From NCBI RefSeq assembly GCF_000147075.1, contig NC_014484.1, positions 558,001-622,000 on the forward strand: a stretch of DNA of 64,000 nt, read 5' to 3'. This stretch comes from Spirochaeta thermophila DSM 6192 (GTDB lineage: Bacteria; Spirochaetota; Spirochaetia; Winmispirales; Winmispiraceae). The notes beneath the pieces are model-generated. The model was not told the origin of the DNA. It ran no database searches and worked only from the letters and a program-made list of their open reading frames with translations. A program made the position numbers and the translations under genes. Position 1 is the first letter of the stretch, and every line of letters begins with the position of its first letter. Of this stretch, positions 28,973 through 39,261 are shown piece by piece.

Positions 28973-29017
28973 TTGACATTTTGCCCCTGAGCTGGTAGAG
29001 TCCTGCTACCCTCAGGG
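28973..29017 (+). promoter_or_regulatory. Promoter and leader hairpin of rpsL-rpsG
   Basis: TTGACA (28973-28978), a 17-base gap and TAGAGT (28996-29001) form a strong promoter directly after rpoC. The same stretch can fold as CCCTGAG (28985-28991)/CTCAGGG (29011-29017) with inner GGTAG/CTACC. Only the 3' arm would be in transcripts from this promoter, while read-through rpoC mRNA would carry the whole hairpin. Confidence 0.8.
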
Positions 29018-29043
29018 AGTATGAGTAAGGAGAGAGAGCGGAT

Positions 29044-29418
29044 ATGCCTACGATAAATCAGCTTATCCGGTTCGGAAGGAAGAAGGCGAAGAACAAGAGC
29101 AAGTCTCCGGCGCTTCAGTCGTGCCCGCAGAAGCGGGGGGTGTGCACCCGTGTGATGACGGTGACGCCGAAGAAGCCGAACTCGGCCCTCCGTAAGGTCG
29201 CTCGTGTCCGTCTCTCGAACGGGATCGAGGTGACCGCGTACATCCCGGGGATAGGACACAACCTTCAGGAGCACTCGGTGGTGCTCGTGAGGGGTGGACG
29301 TGTGAAGGACCTCCCCGGTGTCCGTTATCACATCATCCGTGGTGCCAAGGATGCCCTGGGGGTTGAGGATCGGCGACGGGGTCGGTCGAAGTACGGGGCC
29401 AAGCGGCCCAAGGCGTAA
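29044..29418 (+). CDS. rpsL: 30S ribosomal protein S12
   Basis: S12 lies at the decoding centre. The 124 residues include [17 protein letters not shown] near 40 and [10 protein letters not shown] near 85, with both lysines linked to streptomycin sensitivity in their wild-type form. It is the first gene of a short str operon. Confidence 0.98.
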   Translation: MPTINQLIRFGRKKAKNKSKSPALQSCPQKRGVCTRVMTVTPKKPNSALRKVARVRLSNGIEVTAYIPGIGHNLQEHSVVLVRGGRVKDLPGVRYHIIRGAKDALGVEDRRRGRSKYGAKRPKA

Positions 29419-29428
29419 GGAGCGCGCG

Positions 29429-29899
29429 ATGTCCAGGAGAAAGAAGGCGATCGCCCGGCACATCATGCCGGATCCCAAGTATAACAGCCGCGAGGTGATG
29501 AAGTTCATCAATCGCCTCATGTGGGACGGGAAGAAGTCCATCGCCATGAGCGTCGTGTACAAGGCGATTGGGATCCTGGAGGAGCGTACCGGAAAGCCGG
29601 GGCTCGAGGTGTTTCTCAGGGCGGTGGACAACGTGAAGCCGGTGGTCGAGGTTCGTTCCCGTCGTGTGGGCGGTGCGACCTACCAGGTTCCCGTGGAGGT
29701 CCGTGAGACCCGACGGGAAGCCCTCGCGATGCGCTGGATCATCGATGCCGCCAGGGGAAGGGAGGGCAAGCCGATGGAATACCGGCTTGCCGACGAACTC
29801 CTGGATGCGTACAATTCCACCGGTGTCGCTTTCAAGAAGCGAGAGGATACGCACAGGATGGCGGAGGCCAACAAGGCCTTTGCTCACTATAGATGGTAG
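29429..29899 (+). CDS. rpsG: 30S ribosomal protein S7
   Basis: S7 nucleates the 30S head and contacts mRNA at the exit site. The 156 residues start [15 protein letters not shown] and end [12 protein letters not shown], the standard form. It starts 10 bases after rpsL. fusA, which usually follows in the str operon, is not here. Confidence 0.98.
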   Translation: MSRRKKAIARHIMPDPKYNSREVMKFINRLMWDGKKSIAMSVVYKAIGILEERTGKPGLEVFLRAVDNVKPVVEVRSRRVGGATYQVPVEVRETRREALAMRWIIDAARGREGKPMEYRLADELLDAYNSTGVAFKKREDTHRMAEANKAFAHYRW

Positions 29900-29944
29900 G
29901 GTGACGGCTCTTCTCTGGTAGGTTTATCGGAGATGGCCAAACCG

Positions 29945-29996
29945 ACCGCCTGCCTTCGCGGCCGTCGGCCTTCGAGGAAGGCGAATGAGAGGCGGT
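29945..29996 (+). other. Structured region between rpsG and tuf
   Basis: ACCGCCT (29945-29951) pairs with AGGCGGT (29990-29996), and GCCTTC (29952-29957) with GAAGGC (29977-29982), giving a branched or two-part hairpin. TTTTCTCTT follows further on. It may end the rpsLG transcript before the tuf promoter at 30032. Its length and the interrupted stem make a plain intrinsic terminator uncertain. Confidence 0.4.
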
Positions 29997-30031
29997 GAGG
30001 TGGTTTTCTCTTGGTTCTTTGTCTTTCCCGC

Positions 30032-30060
30032 TTGACAAAGGGGAAACCCCTCACTACAAT
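30032..30060 (+). promoter_or_regulatory. Promoter of tuf
   Basis: TTGACA (30032-30037), a 17-base gap and TACAAT (30055-30060) are close to the sigma-70 consensus. The leader runs about 70 bases to the tuf start. The following S10 cluster is probably read partly from here, through the hairpin at 31346. Confidence 0.88.
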
Positions 30061-30139
30061 ACAGGCCTCGCAGTATGCGCCATCTGCAGGTGCAGATGAG
30101 ATAGTGTGTATGTAATCAGATTTTTTCAGGAGGAATGGA

Positions 30140-31330
30140 ATGGCGAAGGAGAAGTTTGAAAGGACGAAGCCGCATATAAACGTCGGAACCATCGGCCACG
30201 TCGACCATGGTAAGACCACGCTCACTGCGGCTATCTCTGGGTTCTGTGCGCGTAACTACGGTACCAAGGCCTTCAGCTATGACGACATCGACAACGCGCC
30301 GGAGGAGAAGGCTCGAGGTATCACCATCAATGCCCGGCACATCGAGTATCAGACCGACAAGCGCCACTATGCGCACGTGGACTGTCCGGGGCATGCCGAC
30401 TATATCAAGAACATGATCACCGGTGCAGCCCAGATGGACGGTGCGATCCTCGTGGTGGCGGCCGACGACGGCGTGATGGCGCAGACCAGGGAGCACGTGC
30501 TCCTCGCCCGGCAGGTGGGCGTGCCTGCGATCGTGGTGTTCCTCAACAAGATCGATCTCGTCGACGATCCCGAGCTCATCGAGCTCGTGGAGATGGACAT
30601 CAGGGAGCTCCTCAACAAATACGAGTTCCCCGGGGACGATACGCCGATCATCAAGGGTTCCGCCTACAAGGCGATGACCAACCCCGACGATGCGGAGGCC
30701 ACTGCCTGCATCAAGGAGCTCCTCGAGACGATGGACGAGTACATTCCGCTCCCGCAGAGGGCGGTGGACAAGCCCTTCCTCATGTCGATCGAGGACGTCT
30801 TCTCCATCCAGGGGCGTGGTACGGTGGTCACCGGTCGTATCGATCAGGGTGTGATCCGTCCCGGTGACGAGGTCGAGATCGTGGGCTTCGGCGAGACCAA
30901 GAAGACCGTCGTCACCAGTGTCGAGATGTTCAATAAGATCCTCGACGAGGGGCAGGCCGGTGACAATGTCGGGTGTCTCCTCAGGGGTATCGACAAGGAC
31001 GAGGTGGAGCGCGGCCAAGTGCTCGCGAAGCCCGGTTCCATCACCCCGCACAAGAAGTTCAAGGCTGCGATCTACTGTCTCACCAAGGAGGAGGGTGGGC
31101 GTCATACCCCCTTCTTCTCCGGGTACAGGCCGCAGTTCTACTTCAGGACCACCGATGTGACCGGTTCGGTCTACCTCCCGGACGACAAGCAGATGGTGAT
31201 GCCCGGTGACAATGCCGAGATCACCGTCGAGCTCATCACCCCTGTTGCCATGGACAAGGGGCTCAGGTTCGCCATTCGTGAGGGAGGGCGCACCGTCGCG
31301 AGCGGGCAGGTGATCGAGGTCATTGAGTAA
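30140..31330 (+). CDS. tuf: Elongation factor Tu
   Basis: EF-Tu brings aminoacyl-tRNA to the ribosome as a GTP complex. The 396 residues show the P-loop [10 protein letters not shown] (19-28), DCPGHADY near 81, [11 protein letters not shown] near 136, and domains 2 and 3 to the end. A CAGGAGG ribosome site precedes the ATG. It is the only tuf in the window. Confidence 0.98.
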   Translation: MAKEKFERTKPHINVGTIGHVDHGKTTLTAAISGFCARNYGTKAFSYDDIDNAPEEKARGITINARHIEYQTDKRHYAHVDCPGHADYIKNMITGAAQMDGAILVVAADDGVMAQTREHVLLARQVGVPAIVVFLNKIDLVDDPELIELVEMDIRELLNKYEFPGDDTPIIKGSAYKAMTNPDDAEATACIKELLETMDEYIPLPQRAVDKPFLMSIEDVFSIQGRGTVVTGRIDQGVIRPGDEVEIVGFGETKKTVVTSVEMFNKILDEGQAGDNVGCLLRGIDKDEVERGQVLAKPGSITPHKKFKAAIYCLTKEEGGRHTPFFSGYRPQFYFRTTDVTGSVYLPDDKQMVMPGDNAEITVELITPVAMDKGLRFAIREGGRTVASGQVIEVIE

Positions 31331-31345
31331 CGAGACGAAGAGGCA

Positions 31346-31384
31346 GCGGGCCTTACTGCCGGAAGGTGGTAAGGCTCGCATTTT
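31346..31384 (+). terminator. Attenuator-like hairpin between tuf and rpsJ
   Basis: GCGGGCCTTAC (31346-31356) pairs with GTAAGGCTCGC (31369-31379), an 11-bp stem with one G-U pair and a 12-base loop, followed by ATTTT. The short T-run suggests partial termination, setting EF-Tu above ribosomal protein expression. The T-run ends just before the GGAGG ribosome site of rpsJ. Confidence 0.65.
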
Positions 31385-31393
31385 GGAGGAACG

Positions 31394-31702
31394 ATGGCAG
31401 GCGAGAAGATTCGAGTCAGGTTGAAAGGGTTCGATACGGAACTCGTAGATCAGAGTGCCCAGGCGATCGTGCAGGCGGCTCAGAAGGCTGGGGCGAAGGT
31501 TTCCGGTCCGGTGCCCCTTCCTACGCACATTCGTAAGTATACGGTTCTTCGTTCGCCTCATGTGAACAAGGAGTCGCGGGAGCAGTTCGAGATGAGGATC
31601 CATAAGCGGCTCGTCGATATCCTCAATCCCACCCCGGCGGTCATGGATGCGCTCATGAAGCTCGAGTTGCCGGCAGGGGTGGATGTCGAGATCAAGCAGT
31701 GA
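31394..31702 (+). CDS. rpsJ: 30S ribosomal protein S10 / NusE
   Basis: S10 sits in the 30S head and also acts as NusE in antitermination. The 102 residues start [14 protein letters not shown] and contain the [19 protein letters not shown] block. It is the first gene of a 28-gene S10-spc-alpha cluster running to rplQ. Confidence 0.98.
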   Translation: MAGEKIRVRLKGFDTELVDQSAQAIVQAAQKAGAKVSGPVPLPTHIRKYTVLRSPHVNKESREQFEMRIHKRLVDILNPTPAVMDALMKLELPAGVDVEIKQ

Positions 31703-31712
31703 GAGTGGAGCC

Positions 31713-32339
31713 ATGGTGGGAGTAATCGGTAGGAAGCTGGGGATGACCCAGGTGTTTGACGCCAATGGATACGTGGTCCCGGTGACGGTGATCAAGGTGG
31801 AGAAGAATACCGTGGTCGATGTGCGCACACCCGAGCGACACGGTTACCGGGCGCTCGTCCTTGGGGCCTTCCCCCTCAAGGCATCGAGGGCTGTGAAGCC
31901 CTATCTCGGTCAGTTCCAGAAGCGGGGGCTCGAGCCCAAGAAGGTGCTCCGCGAGATCAGGGATTTCGAGGGTGACTACAAGCCGGGCGACGAGATAGGG
32001 GTGGAGATCTTCGAGGGAGTGCGGTTCGTGGATGTCCGCGGGCTCTCGAAGGGTAAGGGCTATCAGGGGGTGATGAAGAGGCACGGGTTCAGCGGCGGTC
32101 CGGCGTCGCACGGTTCCAAGTTCCACAGGGCCCATGGTTCCACGGGTCAGTCCGCCTATCCCTCCAAGGTGCTCAAGGGTACGAAGATGGCCGGAAGGAT
32201 GGGCGGTGTGCAGGTCTGTGTGCAGAACCTGCGGATCGTGGAGGTGGACAAGGAGCGAGGGTGTCTCCTTGTGGAGGGGGCGGTGCCCGGTCCGAGGAAA
32301 GGGGTGGTGATCGTCACCCGGGCGAAAAAGAAGCGATAG
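31713..32339 (+). CDS. rplC: 50S ribosomal protein L3
   Basis: L3 nucleates 50S assembly near the peptidyl transferase centre. The 208 residues start [15 protein letters not shown] and include the [16 protein letters not shown] loop near 130. The ATG at 31713 follows GTGGAG. Confidence 0.98.
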   Translation: MVGVIGRKLGMTQVFDANGYVVPVTVIKVEKNTVVDVRTPERHGYRALVLGAFPLKASRAVKPYLGQFQKRGLEPKKVLREIRDFEGDYKPGDEIGVEIFEGVRFVDVRGLSKGKGYQGVMKRHGFSGGPASHGSKFHRAHGSTGQSAYPSKVLKGTKMAGRMGGVQVCVQNLRIVEVDKERGCLLVEGAVPGPRKGVVIVTRAKKKR

Positions 32340-32351
32340 CGAGGTTTGTCG

Positions 32352-32978
32352 ATGGAAACGCAGGTGTATTCGCTCAAGGGCGAGCCCATAAAGACGATAG
32401 AGCTCAACGACAGGGTGTTCGCCTGTGAGGTGAGCCACGGGAGCATCTATCACGCGATCAGGAACGAGCTGGCGAATATGCGCGTGGGGACCGCCTCCAC
32501 CAAGACGAGGGCCGAGGTGTCCGGCAGCGGTCGGAAGCCTTGGCGCCAGAAAGGGACGGGGCGGGCGAGGGCGGGCGAGCGGCGTTCCCCTCTTTGGGTC
32601 GGGGGTGGCGTGGTCTTCGGGCCCAAGCCGCGGGAGTACGGGTACAAGCTCCCGAGGAAGGTGAAGCGGCTCGCCTACAGGTCTGTTCTCAGTCTCAAGC
32701 TGAGGGAGAATGCGTTCAGGGTCGTCGAGGATTTCGTCGTGGAATCCGGGAAGACGAAGGACATGGTGAAGGCCCTTCAGGCCCTCAATCCGGAGGGGCG
32801 GCGGGTGTTGCTCGTCATCGGGGAAGAGAGTGCGCTCACGAAACGCGCCGGCAGGAACATCCCGTGGCTTCTCGTCCATACGTACGACAAGCTCAGGGTT
32901 CACGACGTCTTCTATGCGGATCAGGTGCTGGTCCAGGAATCCGCAGCCGTGAAACTCAATACCTTTTTGGATCGATAG
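32352..32978 (+). CDS. rplD: 50S ribosomal protein L4
   Basis: L4 lines the exit tunnel and, in E. coli, regulates the S10 operon. The 208 residues show the tunnel-loop block [19 protein letters not shown] near 60. The ATG at 32352 follows GAGG, and an in-frame TTG six bases upstream is less likely. Confidence 0.97.
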   Translation: METQVYSLKGEPIKTIELNDRVFACEVSHGSIYHAIRNELANMRVGTASTKTRAEVSGSGRKPWRQKGTGRARAGERRSPLWVGGGVVFGPKPREYGYKLPRKVKRLAYRSVLSLKLRENAFRVVEDFVVESGKTKDMVKALQALNPEGRRVLLVIGEESALTKRAGRNIPWLLVHTYDKLRVHDVFYADQVLVQESAAVKLNTFLDR

Positions 32979-32988
32979 GAGATGAGGT

Positions 32989-33276
32989 ATGGATCCGCAT
33001 GAGGTGATTATTGCGCCCGTGCTCACCGAGAAGGCCAATATCCTCAGGGAGAAGGAGAACAAGTACGTGTTCAGGGTGGATGCGCGGGCCAATAAGCTCG
33101 AGATAAAGCAGGCCATCAGGGAGCTCTTTTCGGTGGAGCCTGTCGCGTGCAATGTGATCAGGGTGAAGGGCAAGCCGAAGAGGATGCGCAGACAGCCGGG
33201 GAGGACCTCCTCCTGGAAGAAGGCGGTCATCACGCTTCCTCCCGGGCAGACCATCGATATCTTTGAGTCCGCGTGA
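32989..33276 (+). CDS. rplW: 50S ribosomal protein L23
   Basis: L23 lies at the tunnel exit and docks trigger factor and SRP. The 95 residues include [10 protein letters not shown] near 7 and [18 protein letters not shown]. The N-terminus starts MDPHEVI, a normal length. Confidence 0.97.
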   Translation: MDPHEVIIAPVLTEKANILREKENKYVFRVDARANKLEIKQAIRELFSVEPVACNVIRVKGKPKRMRRQPGRTSSWKKAVITLPPGQTIDIFESA

Positions 33277-33290
33277 GACAGGAGGGCGGT

Positions 33291-34115
33291 GTGGCACTCA
33301 AGCAGTACAAACCGATAACGCCGGGATTGAGATTTAAGACGAGCCTCGATTTTAGTGCCCTCGACAAGGTCGAGCCCGAGAAGTCGCTGGTCGAAGGGCT
33401 CCCGTTCAAGGCGGGACGTGGCGCCGGGGGGAGGGTGTCTGTCAGGCGGAGGGGTGGACGGCACAAGAGGCTCTATCGGATCATCGACTTCAAAAGGGAC
33501 AAGCATGGTGTTCCGGGTGTGGTGAAGACCATCGAGTATGACCCCAACCGGAGTGCCGTCATCTGTCTGGTGGCGTATGCCGACGGCGAGAAGCGGTACA
33601 TCCTCGCTCCAAAGGGTATCGAGCGGGGGGCGGTGGTCCAGAGCGGCGAGGATGCGCCGATAGCGGTGGGAAATGCCCTCCCTCTCGAGAGGATTCCGTT
33701 GGGTACCGCGGTCCACAACGTGGAGCTCTATCCTGGCAAGGGCGGACAGATGGTCCGTTCCGCCGGGACAGGGGCCGTGGTGATGGCGAAGGAGGGGGAT
33801 TACGTGACCCTCAAGCTCCCCTCCGGTGAGATGCGGATGGTCTTCAAGAAGTGCTACGCCACGGTGGGTGAGGTCGGGAACGAGGACCATATGAACGTGG
33901 TGCTGGGAAAGGCCGGCCGGTCGAGGTGGCTCGGGCGCAGGCCGAAGGTGAGGGGTACTGCCATGAACCCTGTTGATCACCCCCATGGTGGAGGTGAAGG
34001 ACGGAGCAAGGGCGGTCGGCATCCCGTGTCCCCCACCGGCATCCCGACCAAGGGGTACAAGACCCGCAAGAGGCGGAAGCCTTCCGACAAGTTCATTGTA
34101 AAACGAAGGAAATAG
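33291..34115 (+). CDS. rplB: 50S ribosomal protein L2
   Basis: L2 supports subunit association and the peptidyl transferase centre. The 274 residues include [29 protein letters not shown] in segments near 205-233, with the conserved His. The start is a GTG at 33291, preceded by AGGAGG, rather than an upstream ATG-like codon. Confidence 0.97.
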   Translation: MALKQYKPITPGLRFKTSLDFSALDKVEPEKSLVEGLPFKAGRGAGGRVSVRRRGGRHKRLYRIIDFKRDKHGVPGVVKTIEYDPNRSAVICLVAYADGEKRYILAPKGIERGAVVQSGEDAPIAVGNALPLERIPLGTAVHNVELYPGKGGQMVRSAGTGAVVMAKEGDYVTLKLPSGEMRMVFKKCYATVGEVGNEDHMNVVLGKAGRSRWLGRRPKVRGTAMNPVDHPHGGGEGRSKGGRHPVSPTGIPTKGYKTRKRRKPSDKFIVKRRK

Positions 34116-34124
34116 GAGCGGGCT

Positions 34125-34403
34125 GTGGCACGATCAGTAAAGAAGGGACCCTATGTCGAAAAGAGCCTCTACAAGAAGGTGCTCGCCATGGCAAAGGGCG
34201 GCGAGAAGCGGATGATCAAGACCTTCTCGCGGGCGTCTACCATCATTCCGGAGATGGTGGGTTTGACGATCTCCGTGTACAACGGGAAGACCTGGGTTCC
34301 GGTGTACATCACCGAGGATCTCGTCGGTCACAAGCTGGGAGAGTTTGCCCCTACGCGGATCTTTCGGGGGCATGCGGGTTCCGACAAAAAGGCTTCGAAG
34401 TAA
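34125..34403 (+). CDS. rpsS: 30S ribosomal protein S19
   Basis: S19 is in the 30S head beside S13. The 92 residues begin [19 protein letters not shown] and contain [16 protein letters not shown] near 70. The start codon is GTG, with TAGGAG upstream. Confidence 0.98.
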   Translation: MARSVKKGPYVEKSLYKKVLAMAKGGEKRMIKTFSRASTIIPEMVGLTISVYNGKTWVPVYITEDLVGHKLGEFAPTRIFRGHAGSDKKASK

Positions 34404-34415
34404 CGGGTGGAAGGT

Positions 34416-34775
34416 ATGAAAGAGAAGTCAGGATACAGGGCTCGGGCGCGATACCTGCTCGTGTCTCCCAAGAAGGTGAGACCCGTGGCTGACCTCGTAC
34501 GGGGGAAGCGTTATCCCGAGGCGGTTGCCATCCTGGAGCACATGCCCCAGAAAGGGGCCAGGTTGATCAAGAAGGTGATCGACTCGGCGGCGGCGAACGC
34601 GCTCTATCTCAACAAGAACCTCGACGAAGACATGCTCTATGTGAAGGAGCTCAGGGTGGACGACGGACCTCGTCTCAAGCGGCTGTGGCCGCGGAGCCAT
34701 GGGAGGGCTGACATCCTCCTCAAGCGGATGAGTCACATCACCGTCGTAGTGGATGAGCTACCACAAAAAGGATAA
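34416..34775 (+). CDS. rplV: 50S ribosomal protein L22
   Basis: L22 reaches into the exit tunnel. The 119 residues include RYLLVSPKKVRPVADLVRGK near 11-30 and the beta-hairpin ending RSHGRADILLKRMSHITVVV. The ATG at 34416 follows GGAAGG at short spacing. Confidence 0.97.
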   Translation: MKEKSGYRARARYLLVSPKKVRPVADLVRGKRYPEAVAILEHMPQKGARLIKKVIDSAAANALYLNKNLDEDMLYVKELRVDDGPRLKRLWPRSHGRADILLKRMSHITVVVDELPQKG

Positions 34776-34787
34776 TGGGGGCAGACC

Positions 34788-35492
34788 GTGGGCCAGAAAG
34801 TCAATCCTTACGGACTGAGACTGGGTATCAATAAGACGTGGAAATCGAAGTGGTTCGTGGATCTCAAGGACTATGCCAAAGTCCTCCATGAGGACCTCCT
34901 CCTCAGGAAGCGTCTTCTCGCTCTCCCCGAGGCGAAGGCGGCGAACGTGGGCGATGTGGAGATCATACGACATCCGCAGCGTGTCATGCTGGTGGTCCAC
35001 ACGCCGAGGCCCGGTGTCCTCATAGGTGCGAAGGGGGCGACGATAGAGCGCATCGGGGCCGAGTTGCAGAAGATGGTCTCGAAGAAGCTCCAGATCAAGA
35101 TAAAGGAGATAAAGCGCCCGGAGGCCCATGCGCAGGTGGTGGCTCAGAACATCGCTGCCCAACTCGAACATCGGGCCTCTTTCAGGCGGGTGATGAAGCT
35201 CGCCGTGGCCAACGCCATGAAGGCCGGGGTGCAGGGCATCAAGGTGCGGGTGTCGGGGCGTCTGGGAGGAGCCGAGATCGCGCGGTCGGAGGTGCAGATG
35301 GCGGGGAGGGTCCCGCTTCATACCCTGCGGGCCGACATCGACTACGGGTTTGCCGAGGCACGAACCACCTACGGCGTGATAGGGGTCAAGGTGTGGATCT
35401 TCCATGGCGAGACCTTGGGTAAGGCTGTGAAACAGGATGCGGGGACCATCGTGACGCCCCGTCGTGAAAATCGCTCCAGGAGAAGGAGTTAG
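34788..35492 (+). CDS. rpsC: 30S ribosomal protein S3
   Basis: S3 is part of the mRNA entry helicase site. The 234 residues start [14 protein letters not shown] from a GTG codon and carry the KH domain [15 protein letters not shown] near 76-90. A basic tail ends the protein. Confidence 0.98.
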   Translation: MGQKVNPYGLRLGINKTWKSKWFVDLKDYAKVLHEDLLLRKRLLALPEAKAANVGDVEIIRHPQRVMLVVHTPRPGVLIGAKGATIERIGAELQKMVSKKLQIKIKEIKRPEAHAQVVAQNIAAQLEHRASFRRVMKLAVANAMKAGVQGIKVRVSGRLGGAEIARSEVQMAGRVPLHTLRADIDYGFAEARTTYGVIGVKVWIFHGETLGKAVKQDAGTIVTPRRENRSRRRS

Positions 35493-35494
35493 CT

Positions 35495-35917
35495 ATGCTG
35501 AGTCCCAAGAGGGTCAAATATAGGAAACAGCAGCGTCAGGTGGGGTTGCTCAGGCGAAAGGCCTCCCGTGGAAATACCGTGGCCTTCGGTGAGTTCGGTC
35601 TCATGGCTCTTGAGCCCGAGTGGGTCACGAGCCGTCAGATCGAGGCCGCCCGTGTGGCGCTCACGAGGAAGATCCGCCGAGGAGGAAAGGTGTGGATCCG
35701 TATCTTCCCCGACAAGCCCTACACGAAGAAGCCCGCCGAAACCCGTATGGGGAAGGGGAAGGGGAGTCCCGAGGCCTGGGTCGCCGTGGTGCAGAGAGGA
35801 AGAGTCCTTTTCGAAGTCGCAGGGGTTGACAGGGACCTCGCCATGGAGGCTCTCCGTCTTGCGGGGACGAAGCTTCCCATCAAGACCAAGATCGTAGAAC
35901 GATTGCATGCGGAGTGA
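35495..35917 (+). CDS. rplP: 50S ribosomal protein L16
   Basis: L16 helps position A-site tRNA. The 140 residues include [14 protein letters not shown] at the start and [16 protein letters not shown] near 83, close to the arginine that is hydroxylated in E. coli L16. It starts two bases after rpsC. Confidence 0.98.
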   Translation: MLSPKRVKYRKQQRQVGLLRRKASRGNTVAFGEFGLMALEPEWVTSRQIEAARVALTRKIRRGGKVWIRIFPDKPYTKKPAETRMGKGKGSPEAWVAVVQRGRVLFEVAGVDRDLAMEALRLAGTKLPIKTKIVERLHAE

Positions 35918-35922
35918 GGGCC

Positions 35923-36111
35923 ATGAGGAACAGCTTTAAGGATTTGAGCTACAGGGAACTTCTCGCGAAGCGGGAGGAGCTCGTGAAGCGTTACCAGGAA
36001 CTCCGCTTCCAGAAGGTGGTGGGACACCTTGACAATCCGCTCGAGGTGCGTACGCTGCGGCGGAACATAGCGAGACTCAATTTCCTCATTCATAATCACA
36101 GAGAGGCGTAG
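35923..36111 (+). CDS. rpmC: 50S ribosomal protein L29
   Basis: L29 lies near the tunnel exit beside L23. The 62 residues start MRNSFKDLSYREL and end ARLNFLIHNHREA. The ATG at 35923 was chosen over one 9 bases upstream, which would overlap the rplP stop. Confidence 0.96.
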   Translation: MRNSFKDLSYRELLAKREELVKRYQELRFQKVVGHLDNPLEVRTLRRNIARLNFLIHNHREA

Positions 36112-36117
36112 GAAAGT

Positions 36118-36417
36118 ATGACGCCGAAGGAGACTGCTGTGGAAGGTAACGTGAAGAAGCCAATAAGGACAGAGAGAAAGCGGATTCTTGTCGGTGAGGT
36201 GGTCTCCGATAAGATGGACAAGACGATCGTTGTGGCGGTGCGAAGGAGGAAGCTCCATCCTCTGTACAAGAAATACGTGACCCGGACCAAGAAGGTCAAG
36301 GCCCACGATGAGCTCAACGAGGCCCGAGTGGGTGATGTCGTCCGGGTGGTCGAGTCCCGCCCCATCAGTAAGGAGAAACGGTGGCGGCTCCTTGAGATCG
36401 TGGAAAGAGCTCAGTAG
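36118..36417 (+). CDS. rpsQ: 30S ribosomal protein S17
   Basis: S17 is an early 30S assembly protein. The 99 residues show [23 protein letters not shown] in segments near 26-48. The N-terminus is about 15 residues longer than usual; in-frame GTG codons at about 36139 and 36151 are alternative starts. Confidence 0.95.
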   Translation: MTPKETAVEGNVKKPIRTERKRILVGEVVSDKMDKTIVVAVRRRKLHPLYKKYVTRTKKVKAHDELNEARVGDVVRVVESRPISKEKRWRLLEIVERAQ

Positions 36418-36434
36418 AGAGACGGGGGTGAGGT

Positions 36435-36806
36435 ATGATCCAGGTGCAAACGTATCTCAATGTGGCAGACAACAGTGGTGCCAAGAAGGTGCAGTGTATC
36501 AAGGTGCTCGGCGGTACGAGGAAGAAGTATGCCACCCTGGGGGACCTCATCGTGGTCTCCGTGAAGGAGGCGCTCCCCGATGCTCCGGTGAAGAAGGGTA
36601 CTGTCCAGCGGGCGGTGGTGGTGCGCACGAAGAAGGAAGTGCGTCGTCCGGACGGGACATATATCCGTTTCGATGACAACGCCTGTGTCATCGTGGACAA
36701 CCACAACAATCCGAGGGGCCGACGGGTGTTCGGTCCTGTGGCGCGAGAGCTCAGGGAGAACGCCGAGTTCATGAAGATCCTCTCGCTCGCCCCTGAAGTG
36801 GTGTAG
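36435..36806 (+). CDS. rplN: 50S ribosomal protein L14
   Basis: L14 sits at the subunit interface. The 123 residues start [18 protein letters not shown] and end [13 protein letters not shown], the standard length. GGGGTGAGG precedes the ATG. Confidence 0.98.
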   Translation: MIQVQTYLNVADNSGAKKVQCIKVLGGTRKKYATLGDLIVVSVKEALPDAPVKKGTVQRAVVVRTKKEVRRPDGTYIRFDDNACVIVDNHNNPRGRRVFGPVARELRENAEFMKILSLAPEVV

Positions 36807-36817
36807 GAGGTCGTCGC

Positions 36818-37153
36818 ATGGCGATACAGAGGAAGAAGACTGCCGTGAAGTACAAGCTGAAGAAGAACGATCCTGTGATGGTGATCGCCGGGAAGGACAA
36901 GGGGAAGACCGGCCGTATATTGAGTGTGGATCGGGAGCGGGGACGAGTCGTGGTGGAGGGGGTGAATCTGGTCAAGAAGGCCGTGCGCAGGCGGAGTGCG
37001 AACGAGCCCGGTGGGTTCGTCGAGGTGGAAGCCCCCATCCATATTTCCAACGTGATGTACCTTGCGAAGGATGGAAAACCCACCCGTCTCGGCTATAAGT
37101 TCGTCGACGGGAAGAAGGTAAGATACGCAAAACGAACTGGAGAAGTGGTGTGA
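36818..37153 (+). CDS. rplX: 50S ribosomal protein L24
   Basis: L24 initiates 50S assembly through a KOW domain. The 111 residues show [20 protein letters not shown] near 20-39 and end in a basic KRTGEVV tail. Its stop overlaps the rplE start by one base. Confidence 0.97.
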   Translation: MAIQRKKTAVKYKLKKNDPVMVIAGKDKGKTGRILSVDRERGRVVVEGVNLVKKAVRRRSANEPGGFVEVEAPIHISNVMYLAKDGKPTRLGYKFVDGKKVRYAKRTGEVV

Positions 37154-37713
37154 TGGCAGAGGTAAAGGTTCCCATTCTGAAGACACTGTATGAGGAACGG
37201 GTGAAGCAGGAGCTCATGGAAGAGATGGGTTACAGGAATGTCATGCAGGTCCCCCGACTGGAGAAGATCGTGCTCAGCATGGGTGTGGGGGAGGCGATCC
37301 AGAACAAACGCCTGCTCGACCTAGCGGTGGAGGAGCTCACGCTCATCGCCGGCCAGCGGGCGATCAAGAGAAAGGCTCGGAAGTCCATCGCGGGCTTCAA
37401 GGTGCGGAAAGGAATGGAGGTGGGGGCCATGGTGACGCTTCGTGGGCTCCGCATGTATGAGTTCCTCTATCGGCTCATCCATGTGGCGATTCCCCGGATC
37501 AAGGACTTCAGAGGCCTCAACCCCAACTCCTTCGACGGGCATGGGAATTACTCTCTGGGTATCACGGAGCAGATCATATTCCCGGAGATCGACTATGATT
37601 CGGTGGAACGCGTCACGGGGTTCAATGTGACCATCGTGACCACCGCGAAGACCGATAGAGAGGCCTTCAGCCTCCTTCAAAAACTTGGAATGCCGTTCAG
37701 AAAGGCGTCCTGA
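37153..37713 (+). CDS. rplE: 50S ribosomal protein L5
   Basis: L5 contacts 5S rRNA and P-site tRNA. The 186 residues include [21 protein letters not shown] near 97 and [18 protein letters not shown] near 131. The ATG overlaps the rplX stop (TGATG), which suggests coupling. Confidence 0.97.
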   Translation: MAEVKVPILKTLYEERVKQELMEEMGYRNVMQVPRLEKIVLSMGVGEAIQNKRLLDLAVEELTLIAGQRAIKRKARKSIAGFKVRKGMEVGAMVTLRGLRMYEFLYRLIHVAIPRIKDFRGLNPNSFDGHGNYSLGITEQIIFPEIDYDSVERVTGFNVTIVTTAKTDREAFSLLQKLGMPFRKAS

Positions 37714-37723
37714 GGGGAGAGAT

Positions 37724-37909
37724 ATGGCTCGTAAAGCATTGATTATCAAGTCGCAGCGCGAACCCAAGTACAGGGTGAGGAAACATAACAGATGCAAGAT
37801 CTGCGGCCGACCTCGCGGGTATATGAGGGATTTTGAGATGTGCAGGGTGTGCTTCAGGAAGCTCGCGAGCGAGGGACTTATCCCTGGTGTGACGAAATCA
37901 AGCTGGTAG
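37724..37909 (+). CDS. rpsN: 30S ribosomal protein S14, zinc-binding type Z
   Basis: The 61 residues are the short S14 form with two CxxC knuckles ([20 protein letters not shown], near 24-43) that bind zinc. It starts at the ATG at 37724; the upstream in-frame stretch overlaps rplE and is not S14-like. Confidence 0.97.
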   Translation: MARKALIIKSQREPKYRVRKHNRCKICGRPRGYMRDFEMCRVCFRKLASEGLIPGVTKSSW

Positions 37910-37918
37910 GAGAGGGGT

Positions 37919-38317
37919 ATGAGCGTATCGGATCCCATTGCAGATATGCTGACGAAGATCAGAAATGCCTCGCTGGCGCGGCATGAGAAGGTGGATATCG
38001 TGCCCTCGAAGCTCAAGCTCGAGATCATCAAGATCCTCAAGAACGAGGGGTACATCAAGAACTTCAAAAAGGTCGTGGTGAGTGAGAAGCCCTTCATCAG
38101 GATCTTCTTGAAGTACGATGAGCAGCAGAGGCCCGTGATCCATGAGCTCTCGAGGATCTCCAAGCCGGGGCGGCGCATCTATTCCGGCTACAAGGAGATG
38201 CCTCGTATAAAGAACGGGTATGGAACGCTCATCGTGTCCACCTCCGAGGGCGTCATCACCGATAAGAAGGCGCGGGAGCGCAGGGTCGGTGGCGAGCTGA
38301 TATGTTCAATCTGGTAG
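37919..38317 (+). CDS. rpsH: 30S ribosomal protein S8
   Basis: S8 binds 16S rRNA early in assembly and represses the spc operon in E. coli. The 132 residues start [17 protein letters not shown] and end [10 protein letters not shown], the standard form. Confidence 0.98.
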   Translation: MSVSDPIADMLTKIRNASLARHEKVDIVPSKLKLEIIKILKNEGYIKNFKKVVVSEKPFIRIFLKYDEQQRPVIHELSRISKPGRRIYSGYKEMPRIKNGYGTLIVSTSEGVITDKKARERRVGGELICSIW

Positions 38318-38327
38318 GAGGCTAGGT

Positions 38328-38873
38328 ATGTCCAGGCTGGGTCGATTGCCTGTGGTCATCCCTCAGGGGGTACAGGTACAGGTGGACTCCGAGGAGAGGC
38401 GGGTCGAGGTGAAAGGGCCGAAGGGCGTGCTCTCGATGGAGTATCGCCCCGAGGTAGAGGTGAAAGTGGAAGAGGGTGTGTGCAGGGTGGAGCGGAAGAA
38501 CGATACCAAGAAGGCTCGTTCCTTTCATGGGCTCTATAGACAGCTCATACACAACATGGTGAAGGGCGTCTCCGAGGGATTCGAGAAGGTCCTCCTCATC
38601 AACGGGATCGGTTACCGTGCCGAGGTGAGGGGGAATGTCGTGGTCCTCTCCCTCGGCTTTTCCATGCCGATCGAGTATCTCATCCCCGAGGGGATCACGG
38701 TCACCGTCGAGGAGAATACCCGTATCAGGGTCTCCGGGATCGACAAGGCCCTGGTGGGTAAGGTGGCTGCGGAAATCCGTTCCCTCCGGCCGGTGGAGCC
38801 CTACAAGGGCAAGGGGATCAGATACGAGAACGAGATGGTCCGCCGCAAGGTCGGTAAAGCTGGAGTGAAGTAG
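38328..38873 (+). CDS. rplF: 50S ribosomal protein L6
   Basis: L6 lies near the factor-binding site. The 181 residues begin [15 protein letters not shown] and end with [20 protein letters not shown] near 155-174. It has two repeated domains, as in the family. Confidence 0.98.
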   Translation: MSRLGRLPVVIPQGVQVQVDSEERRVEVKGPKGVLSMEYRPEVEVKVEEGVCRVERKNDTKKARSFHGLYRQLIHNMVKGVSEGFEKVLLINGIGYRAEVRGNVVVLSLGFSMPIEYLIPEGITVTVEENTRIRVSGIDKALVGKVAAEIRSLRPVEPYKGKGIRYENEMVRRKVGKAGVK

Positions 38874-38884
38874 GTGGTAGGCGT

Positions 38885-39253
38885 ATGAAAACGGAAAAGC
38901 TCATCAAGGAGAAACGGAGAAAGCGACTCAAGAGAAAACTGAGGGTGCGGAAGAACGTCTACGGTACTCCTGAGCGACCCCGTATGACGGTCTTCAAGAG
39001 CAACAGGCACCTCTACGTACAGGTGATCGACGACTCGAAGGGACACACCCTCGTCGCGGCTTCCACCCTTGAGAAGGATCTCTCGTCGCTCAGGAAGTGT
39101 GTGGCCGACGCGGAGAAACTGGGCGAGGTGATCGGGAAACGTGCACTCGAGAAAGGGATCAAGAGGATCGCCTTCGATAGAAACGGGTATCCCTATCACG
39201 GTATCGTGAAGGCGATAGCAGAAGGTGCCCGGAAAGCCGGTCTGGAGTTCTAG
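38885..39253 (+). CDS. rplR: 50S ribosomal protein L18
   Basis: L18 binds 5S rRNA. The 122 residues show [20 protein letters not shown] near 32-51 and the C-terminal [20 protein letters not shown]. Length and ends are typical. Confidence 0.97.
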   Translation: MKTEKLIKEKRRKRLKRKLRVRKNVYGTPERPRMTVFKSNRHLYVQVIDDSKGHTLVAASTLEKDLSSLRKCVADAEKLGEVIGKRALEKGIKRIAFDRNGYPYHGIVKAIAEGARKAGLEF

Positions 39254-39261
39254 GAGGAATC

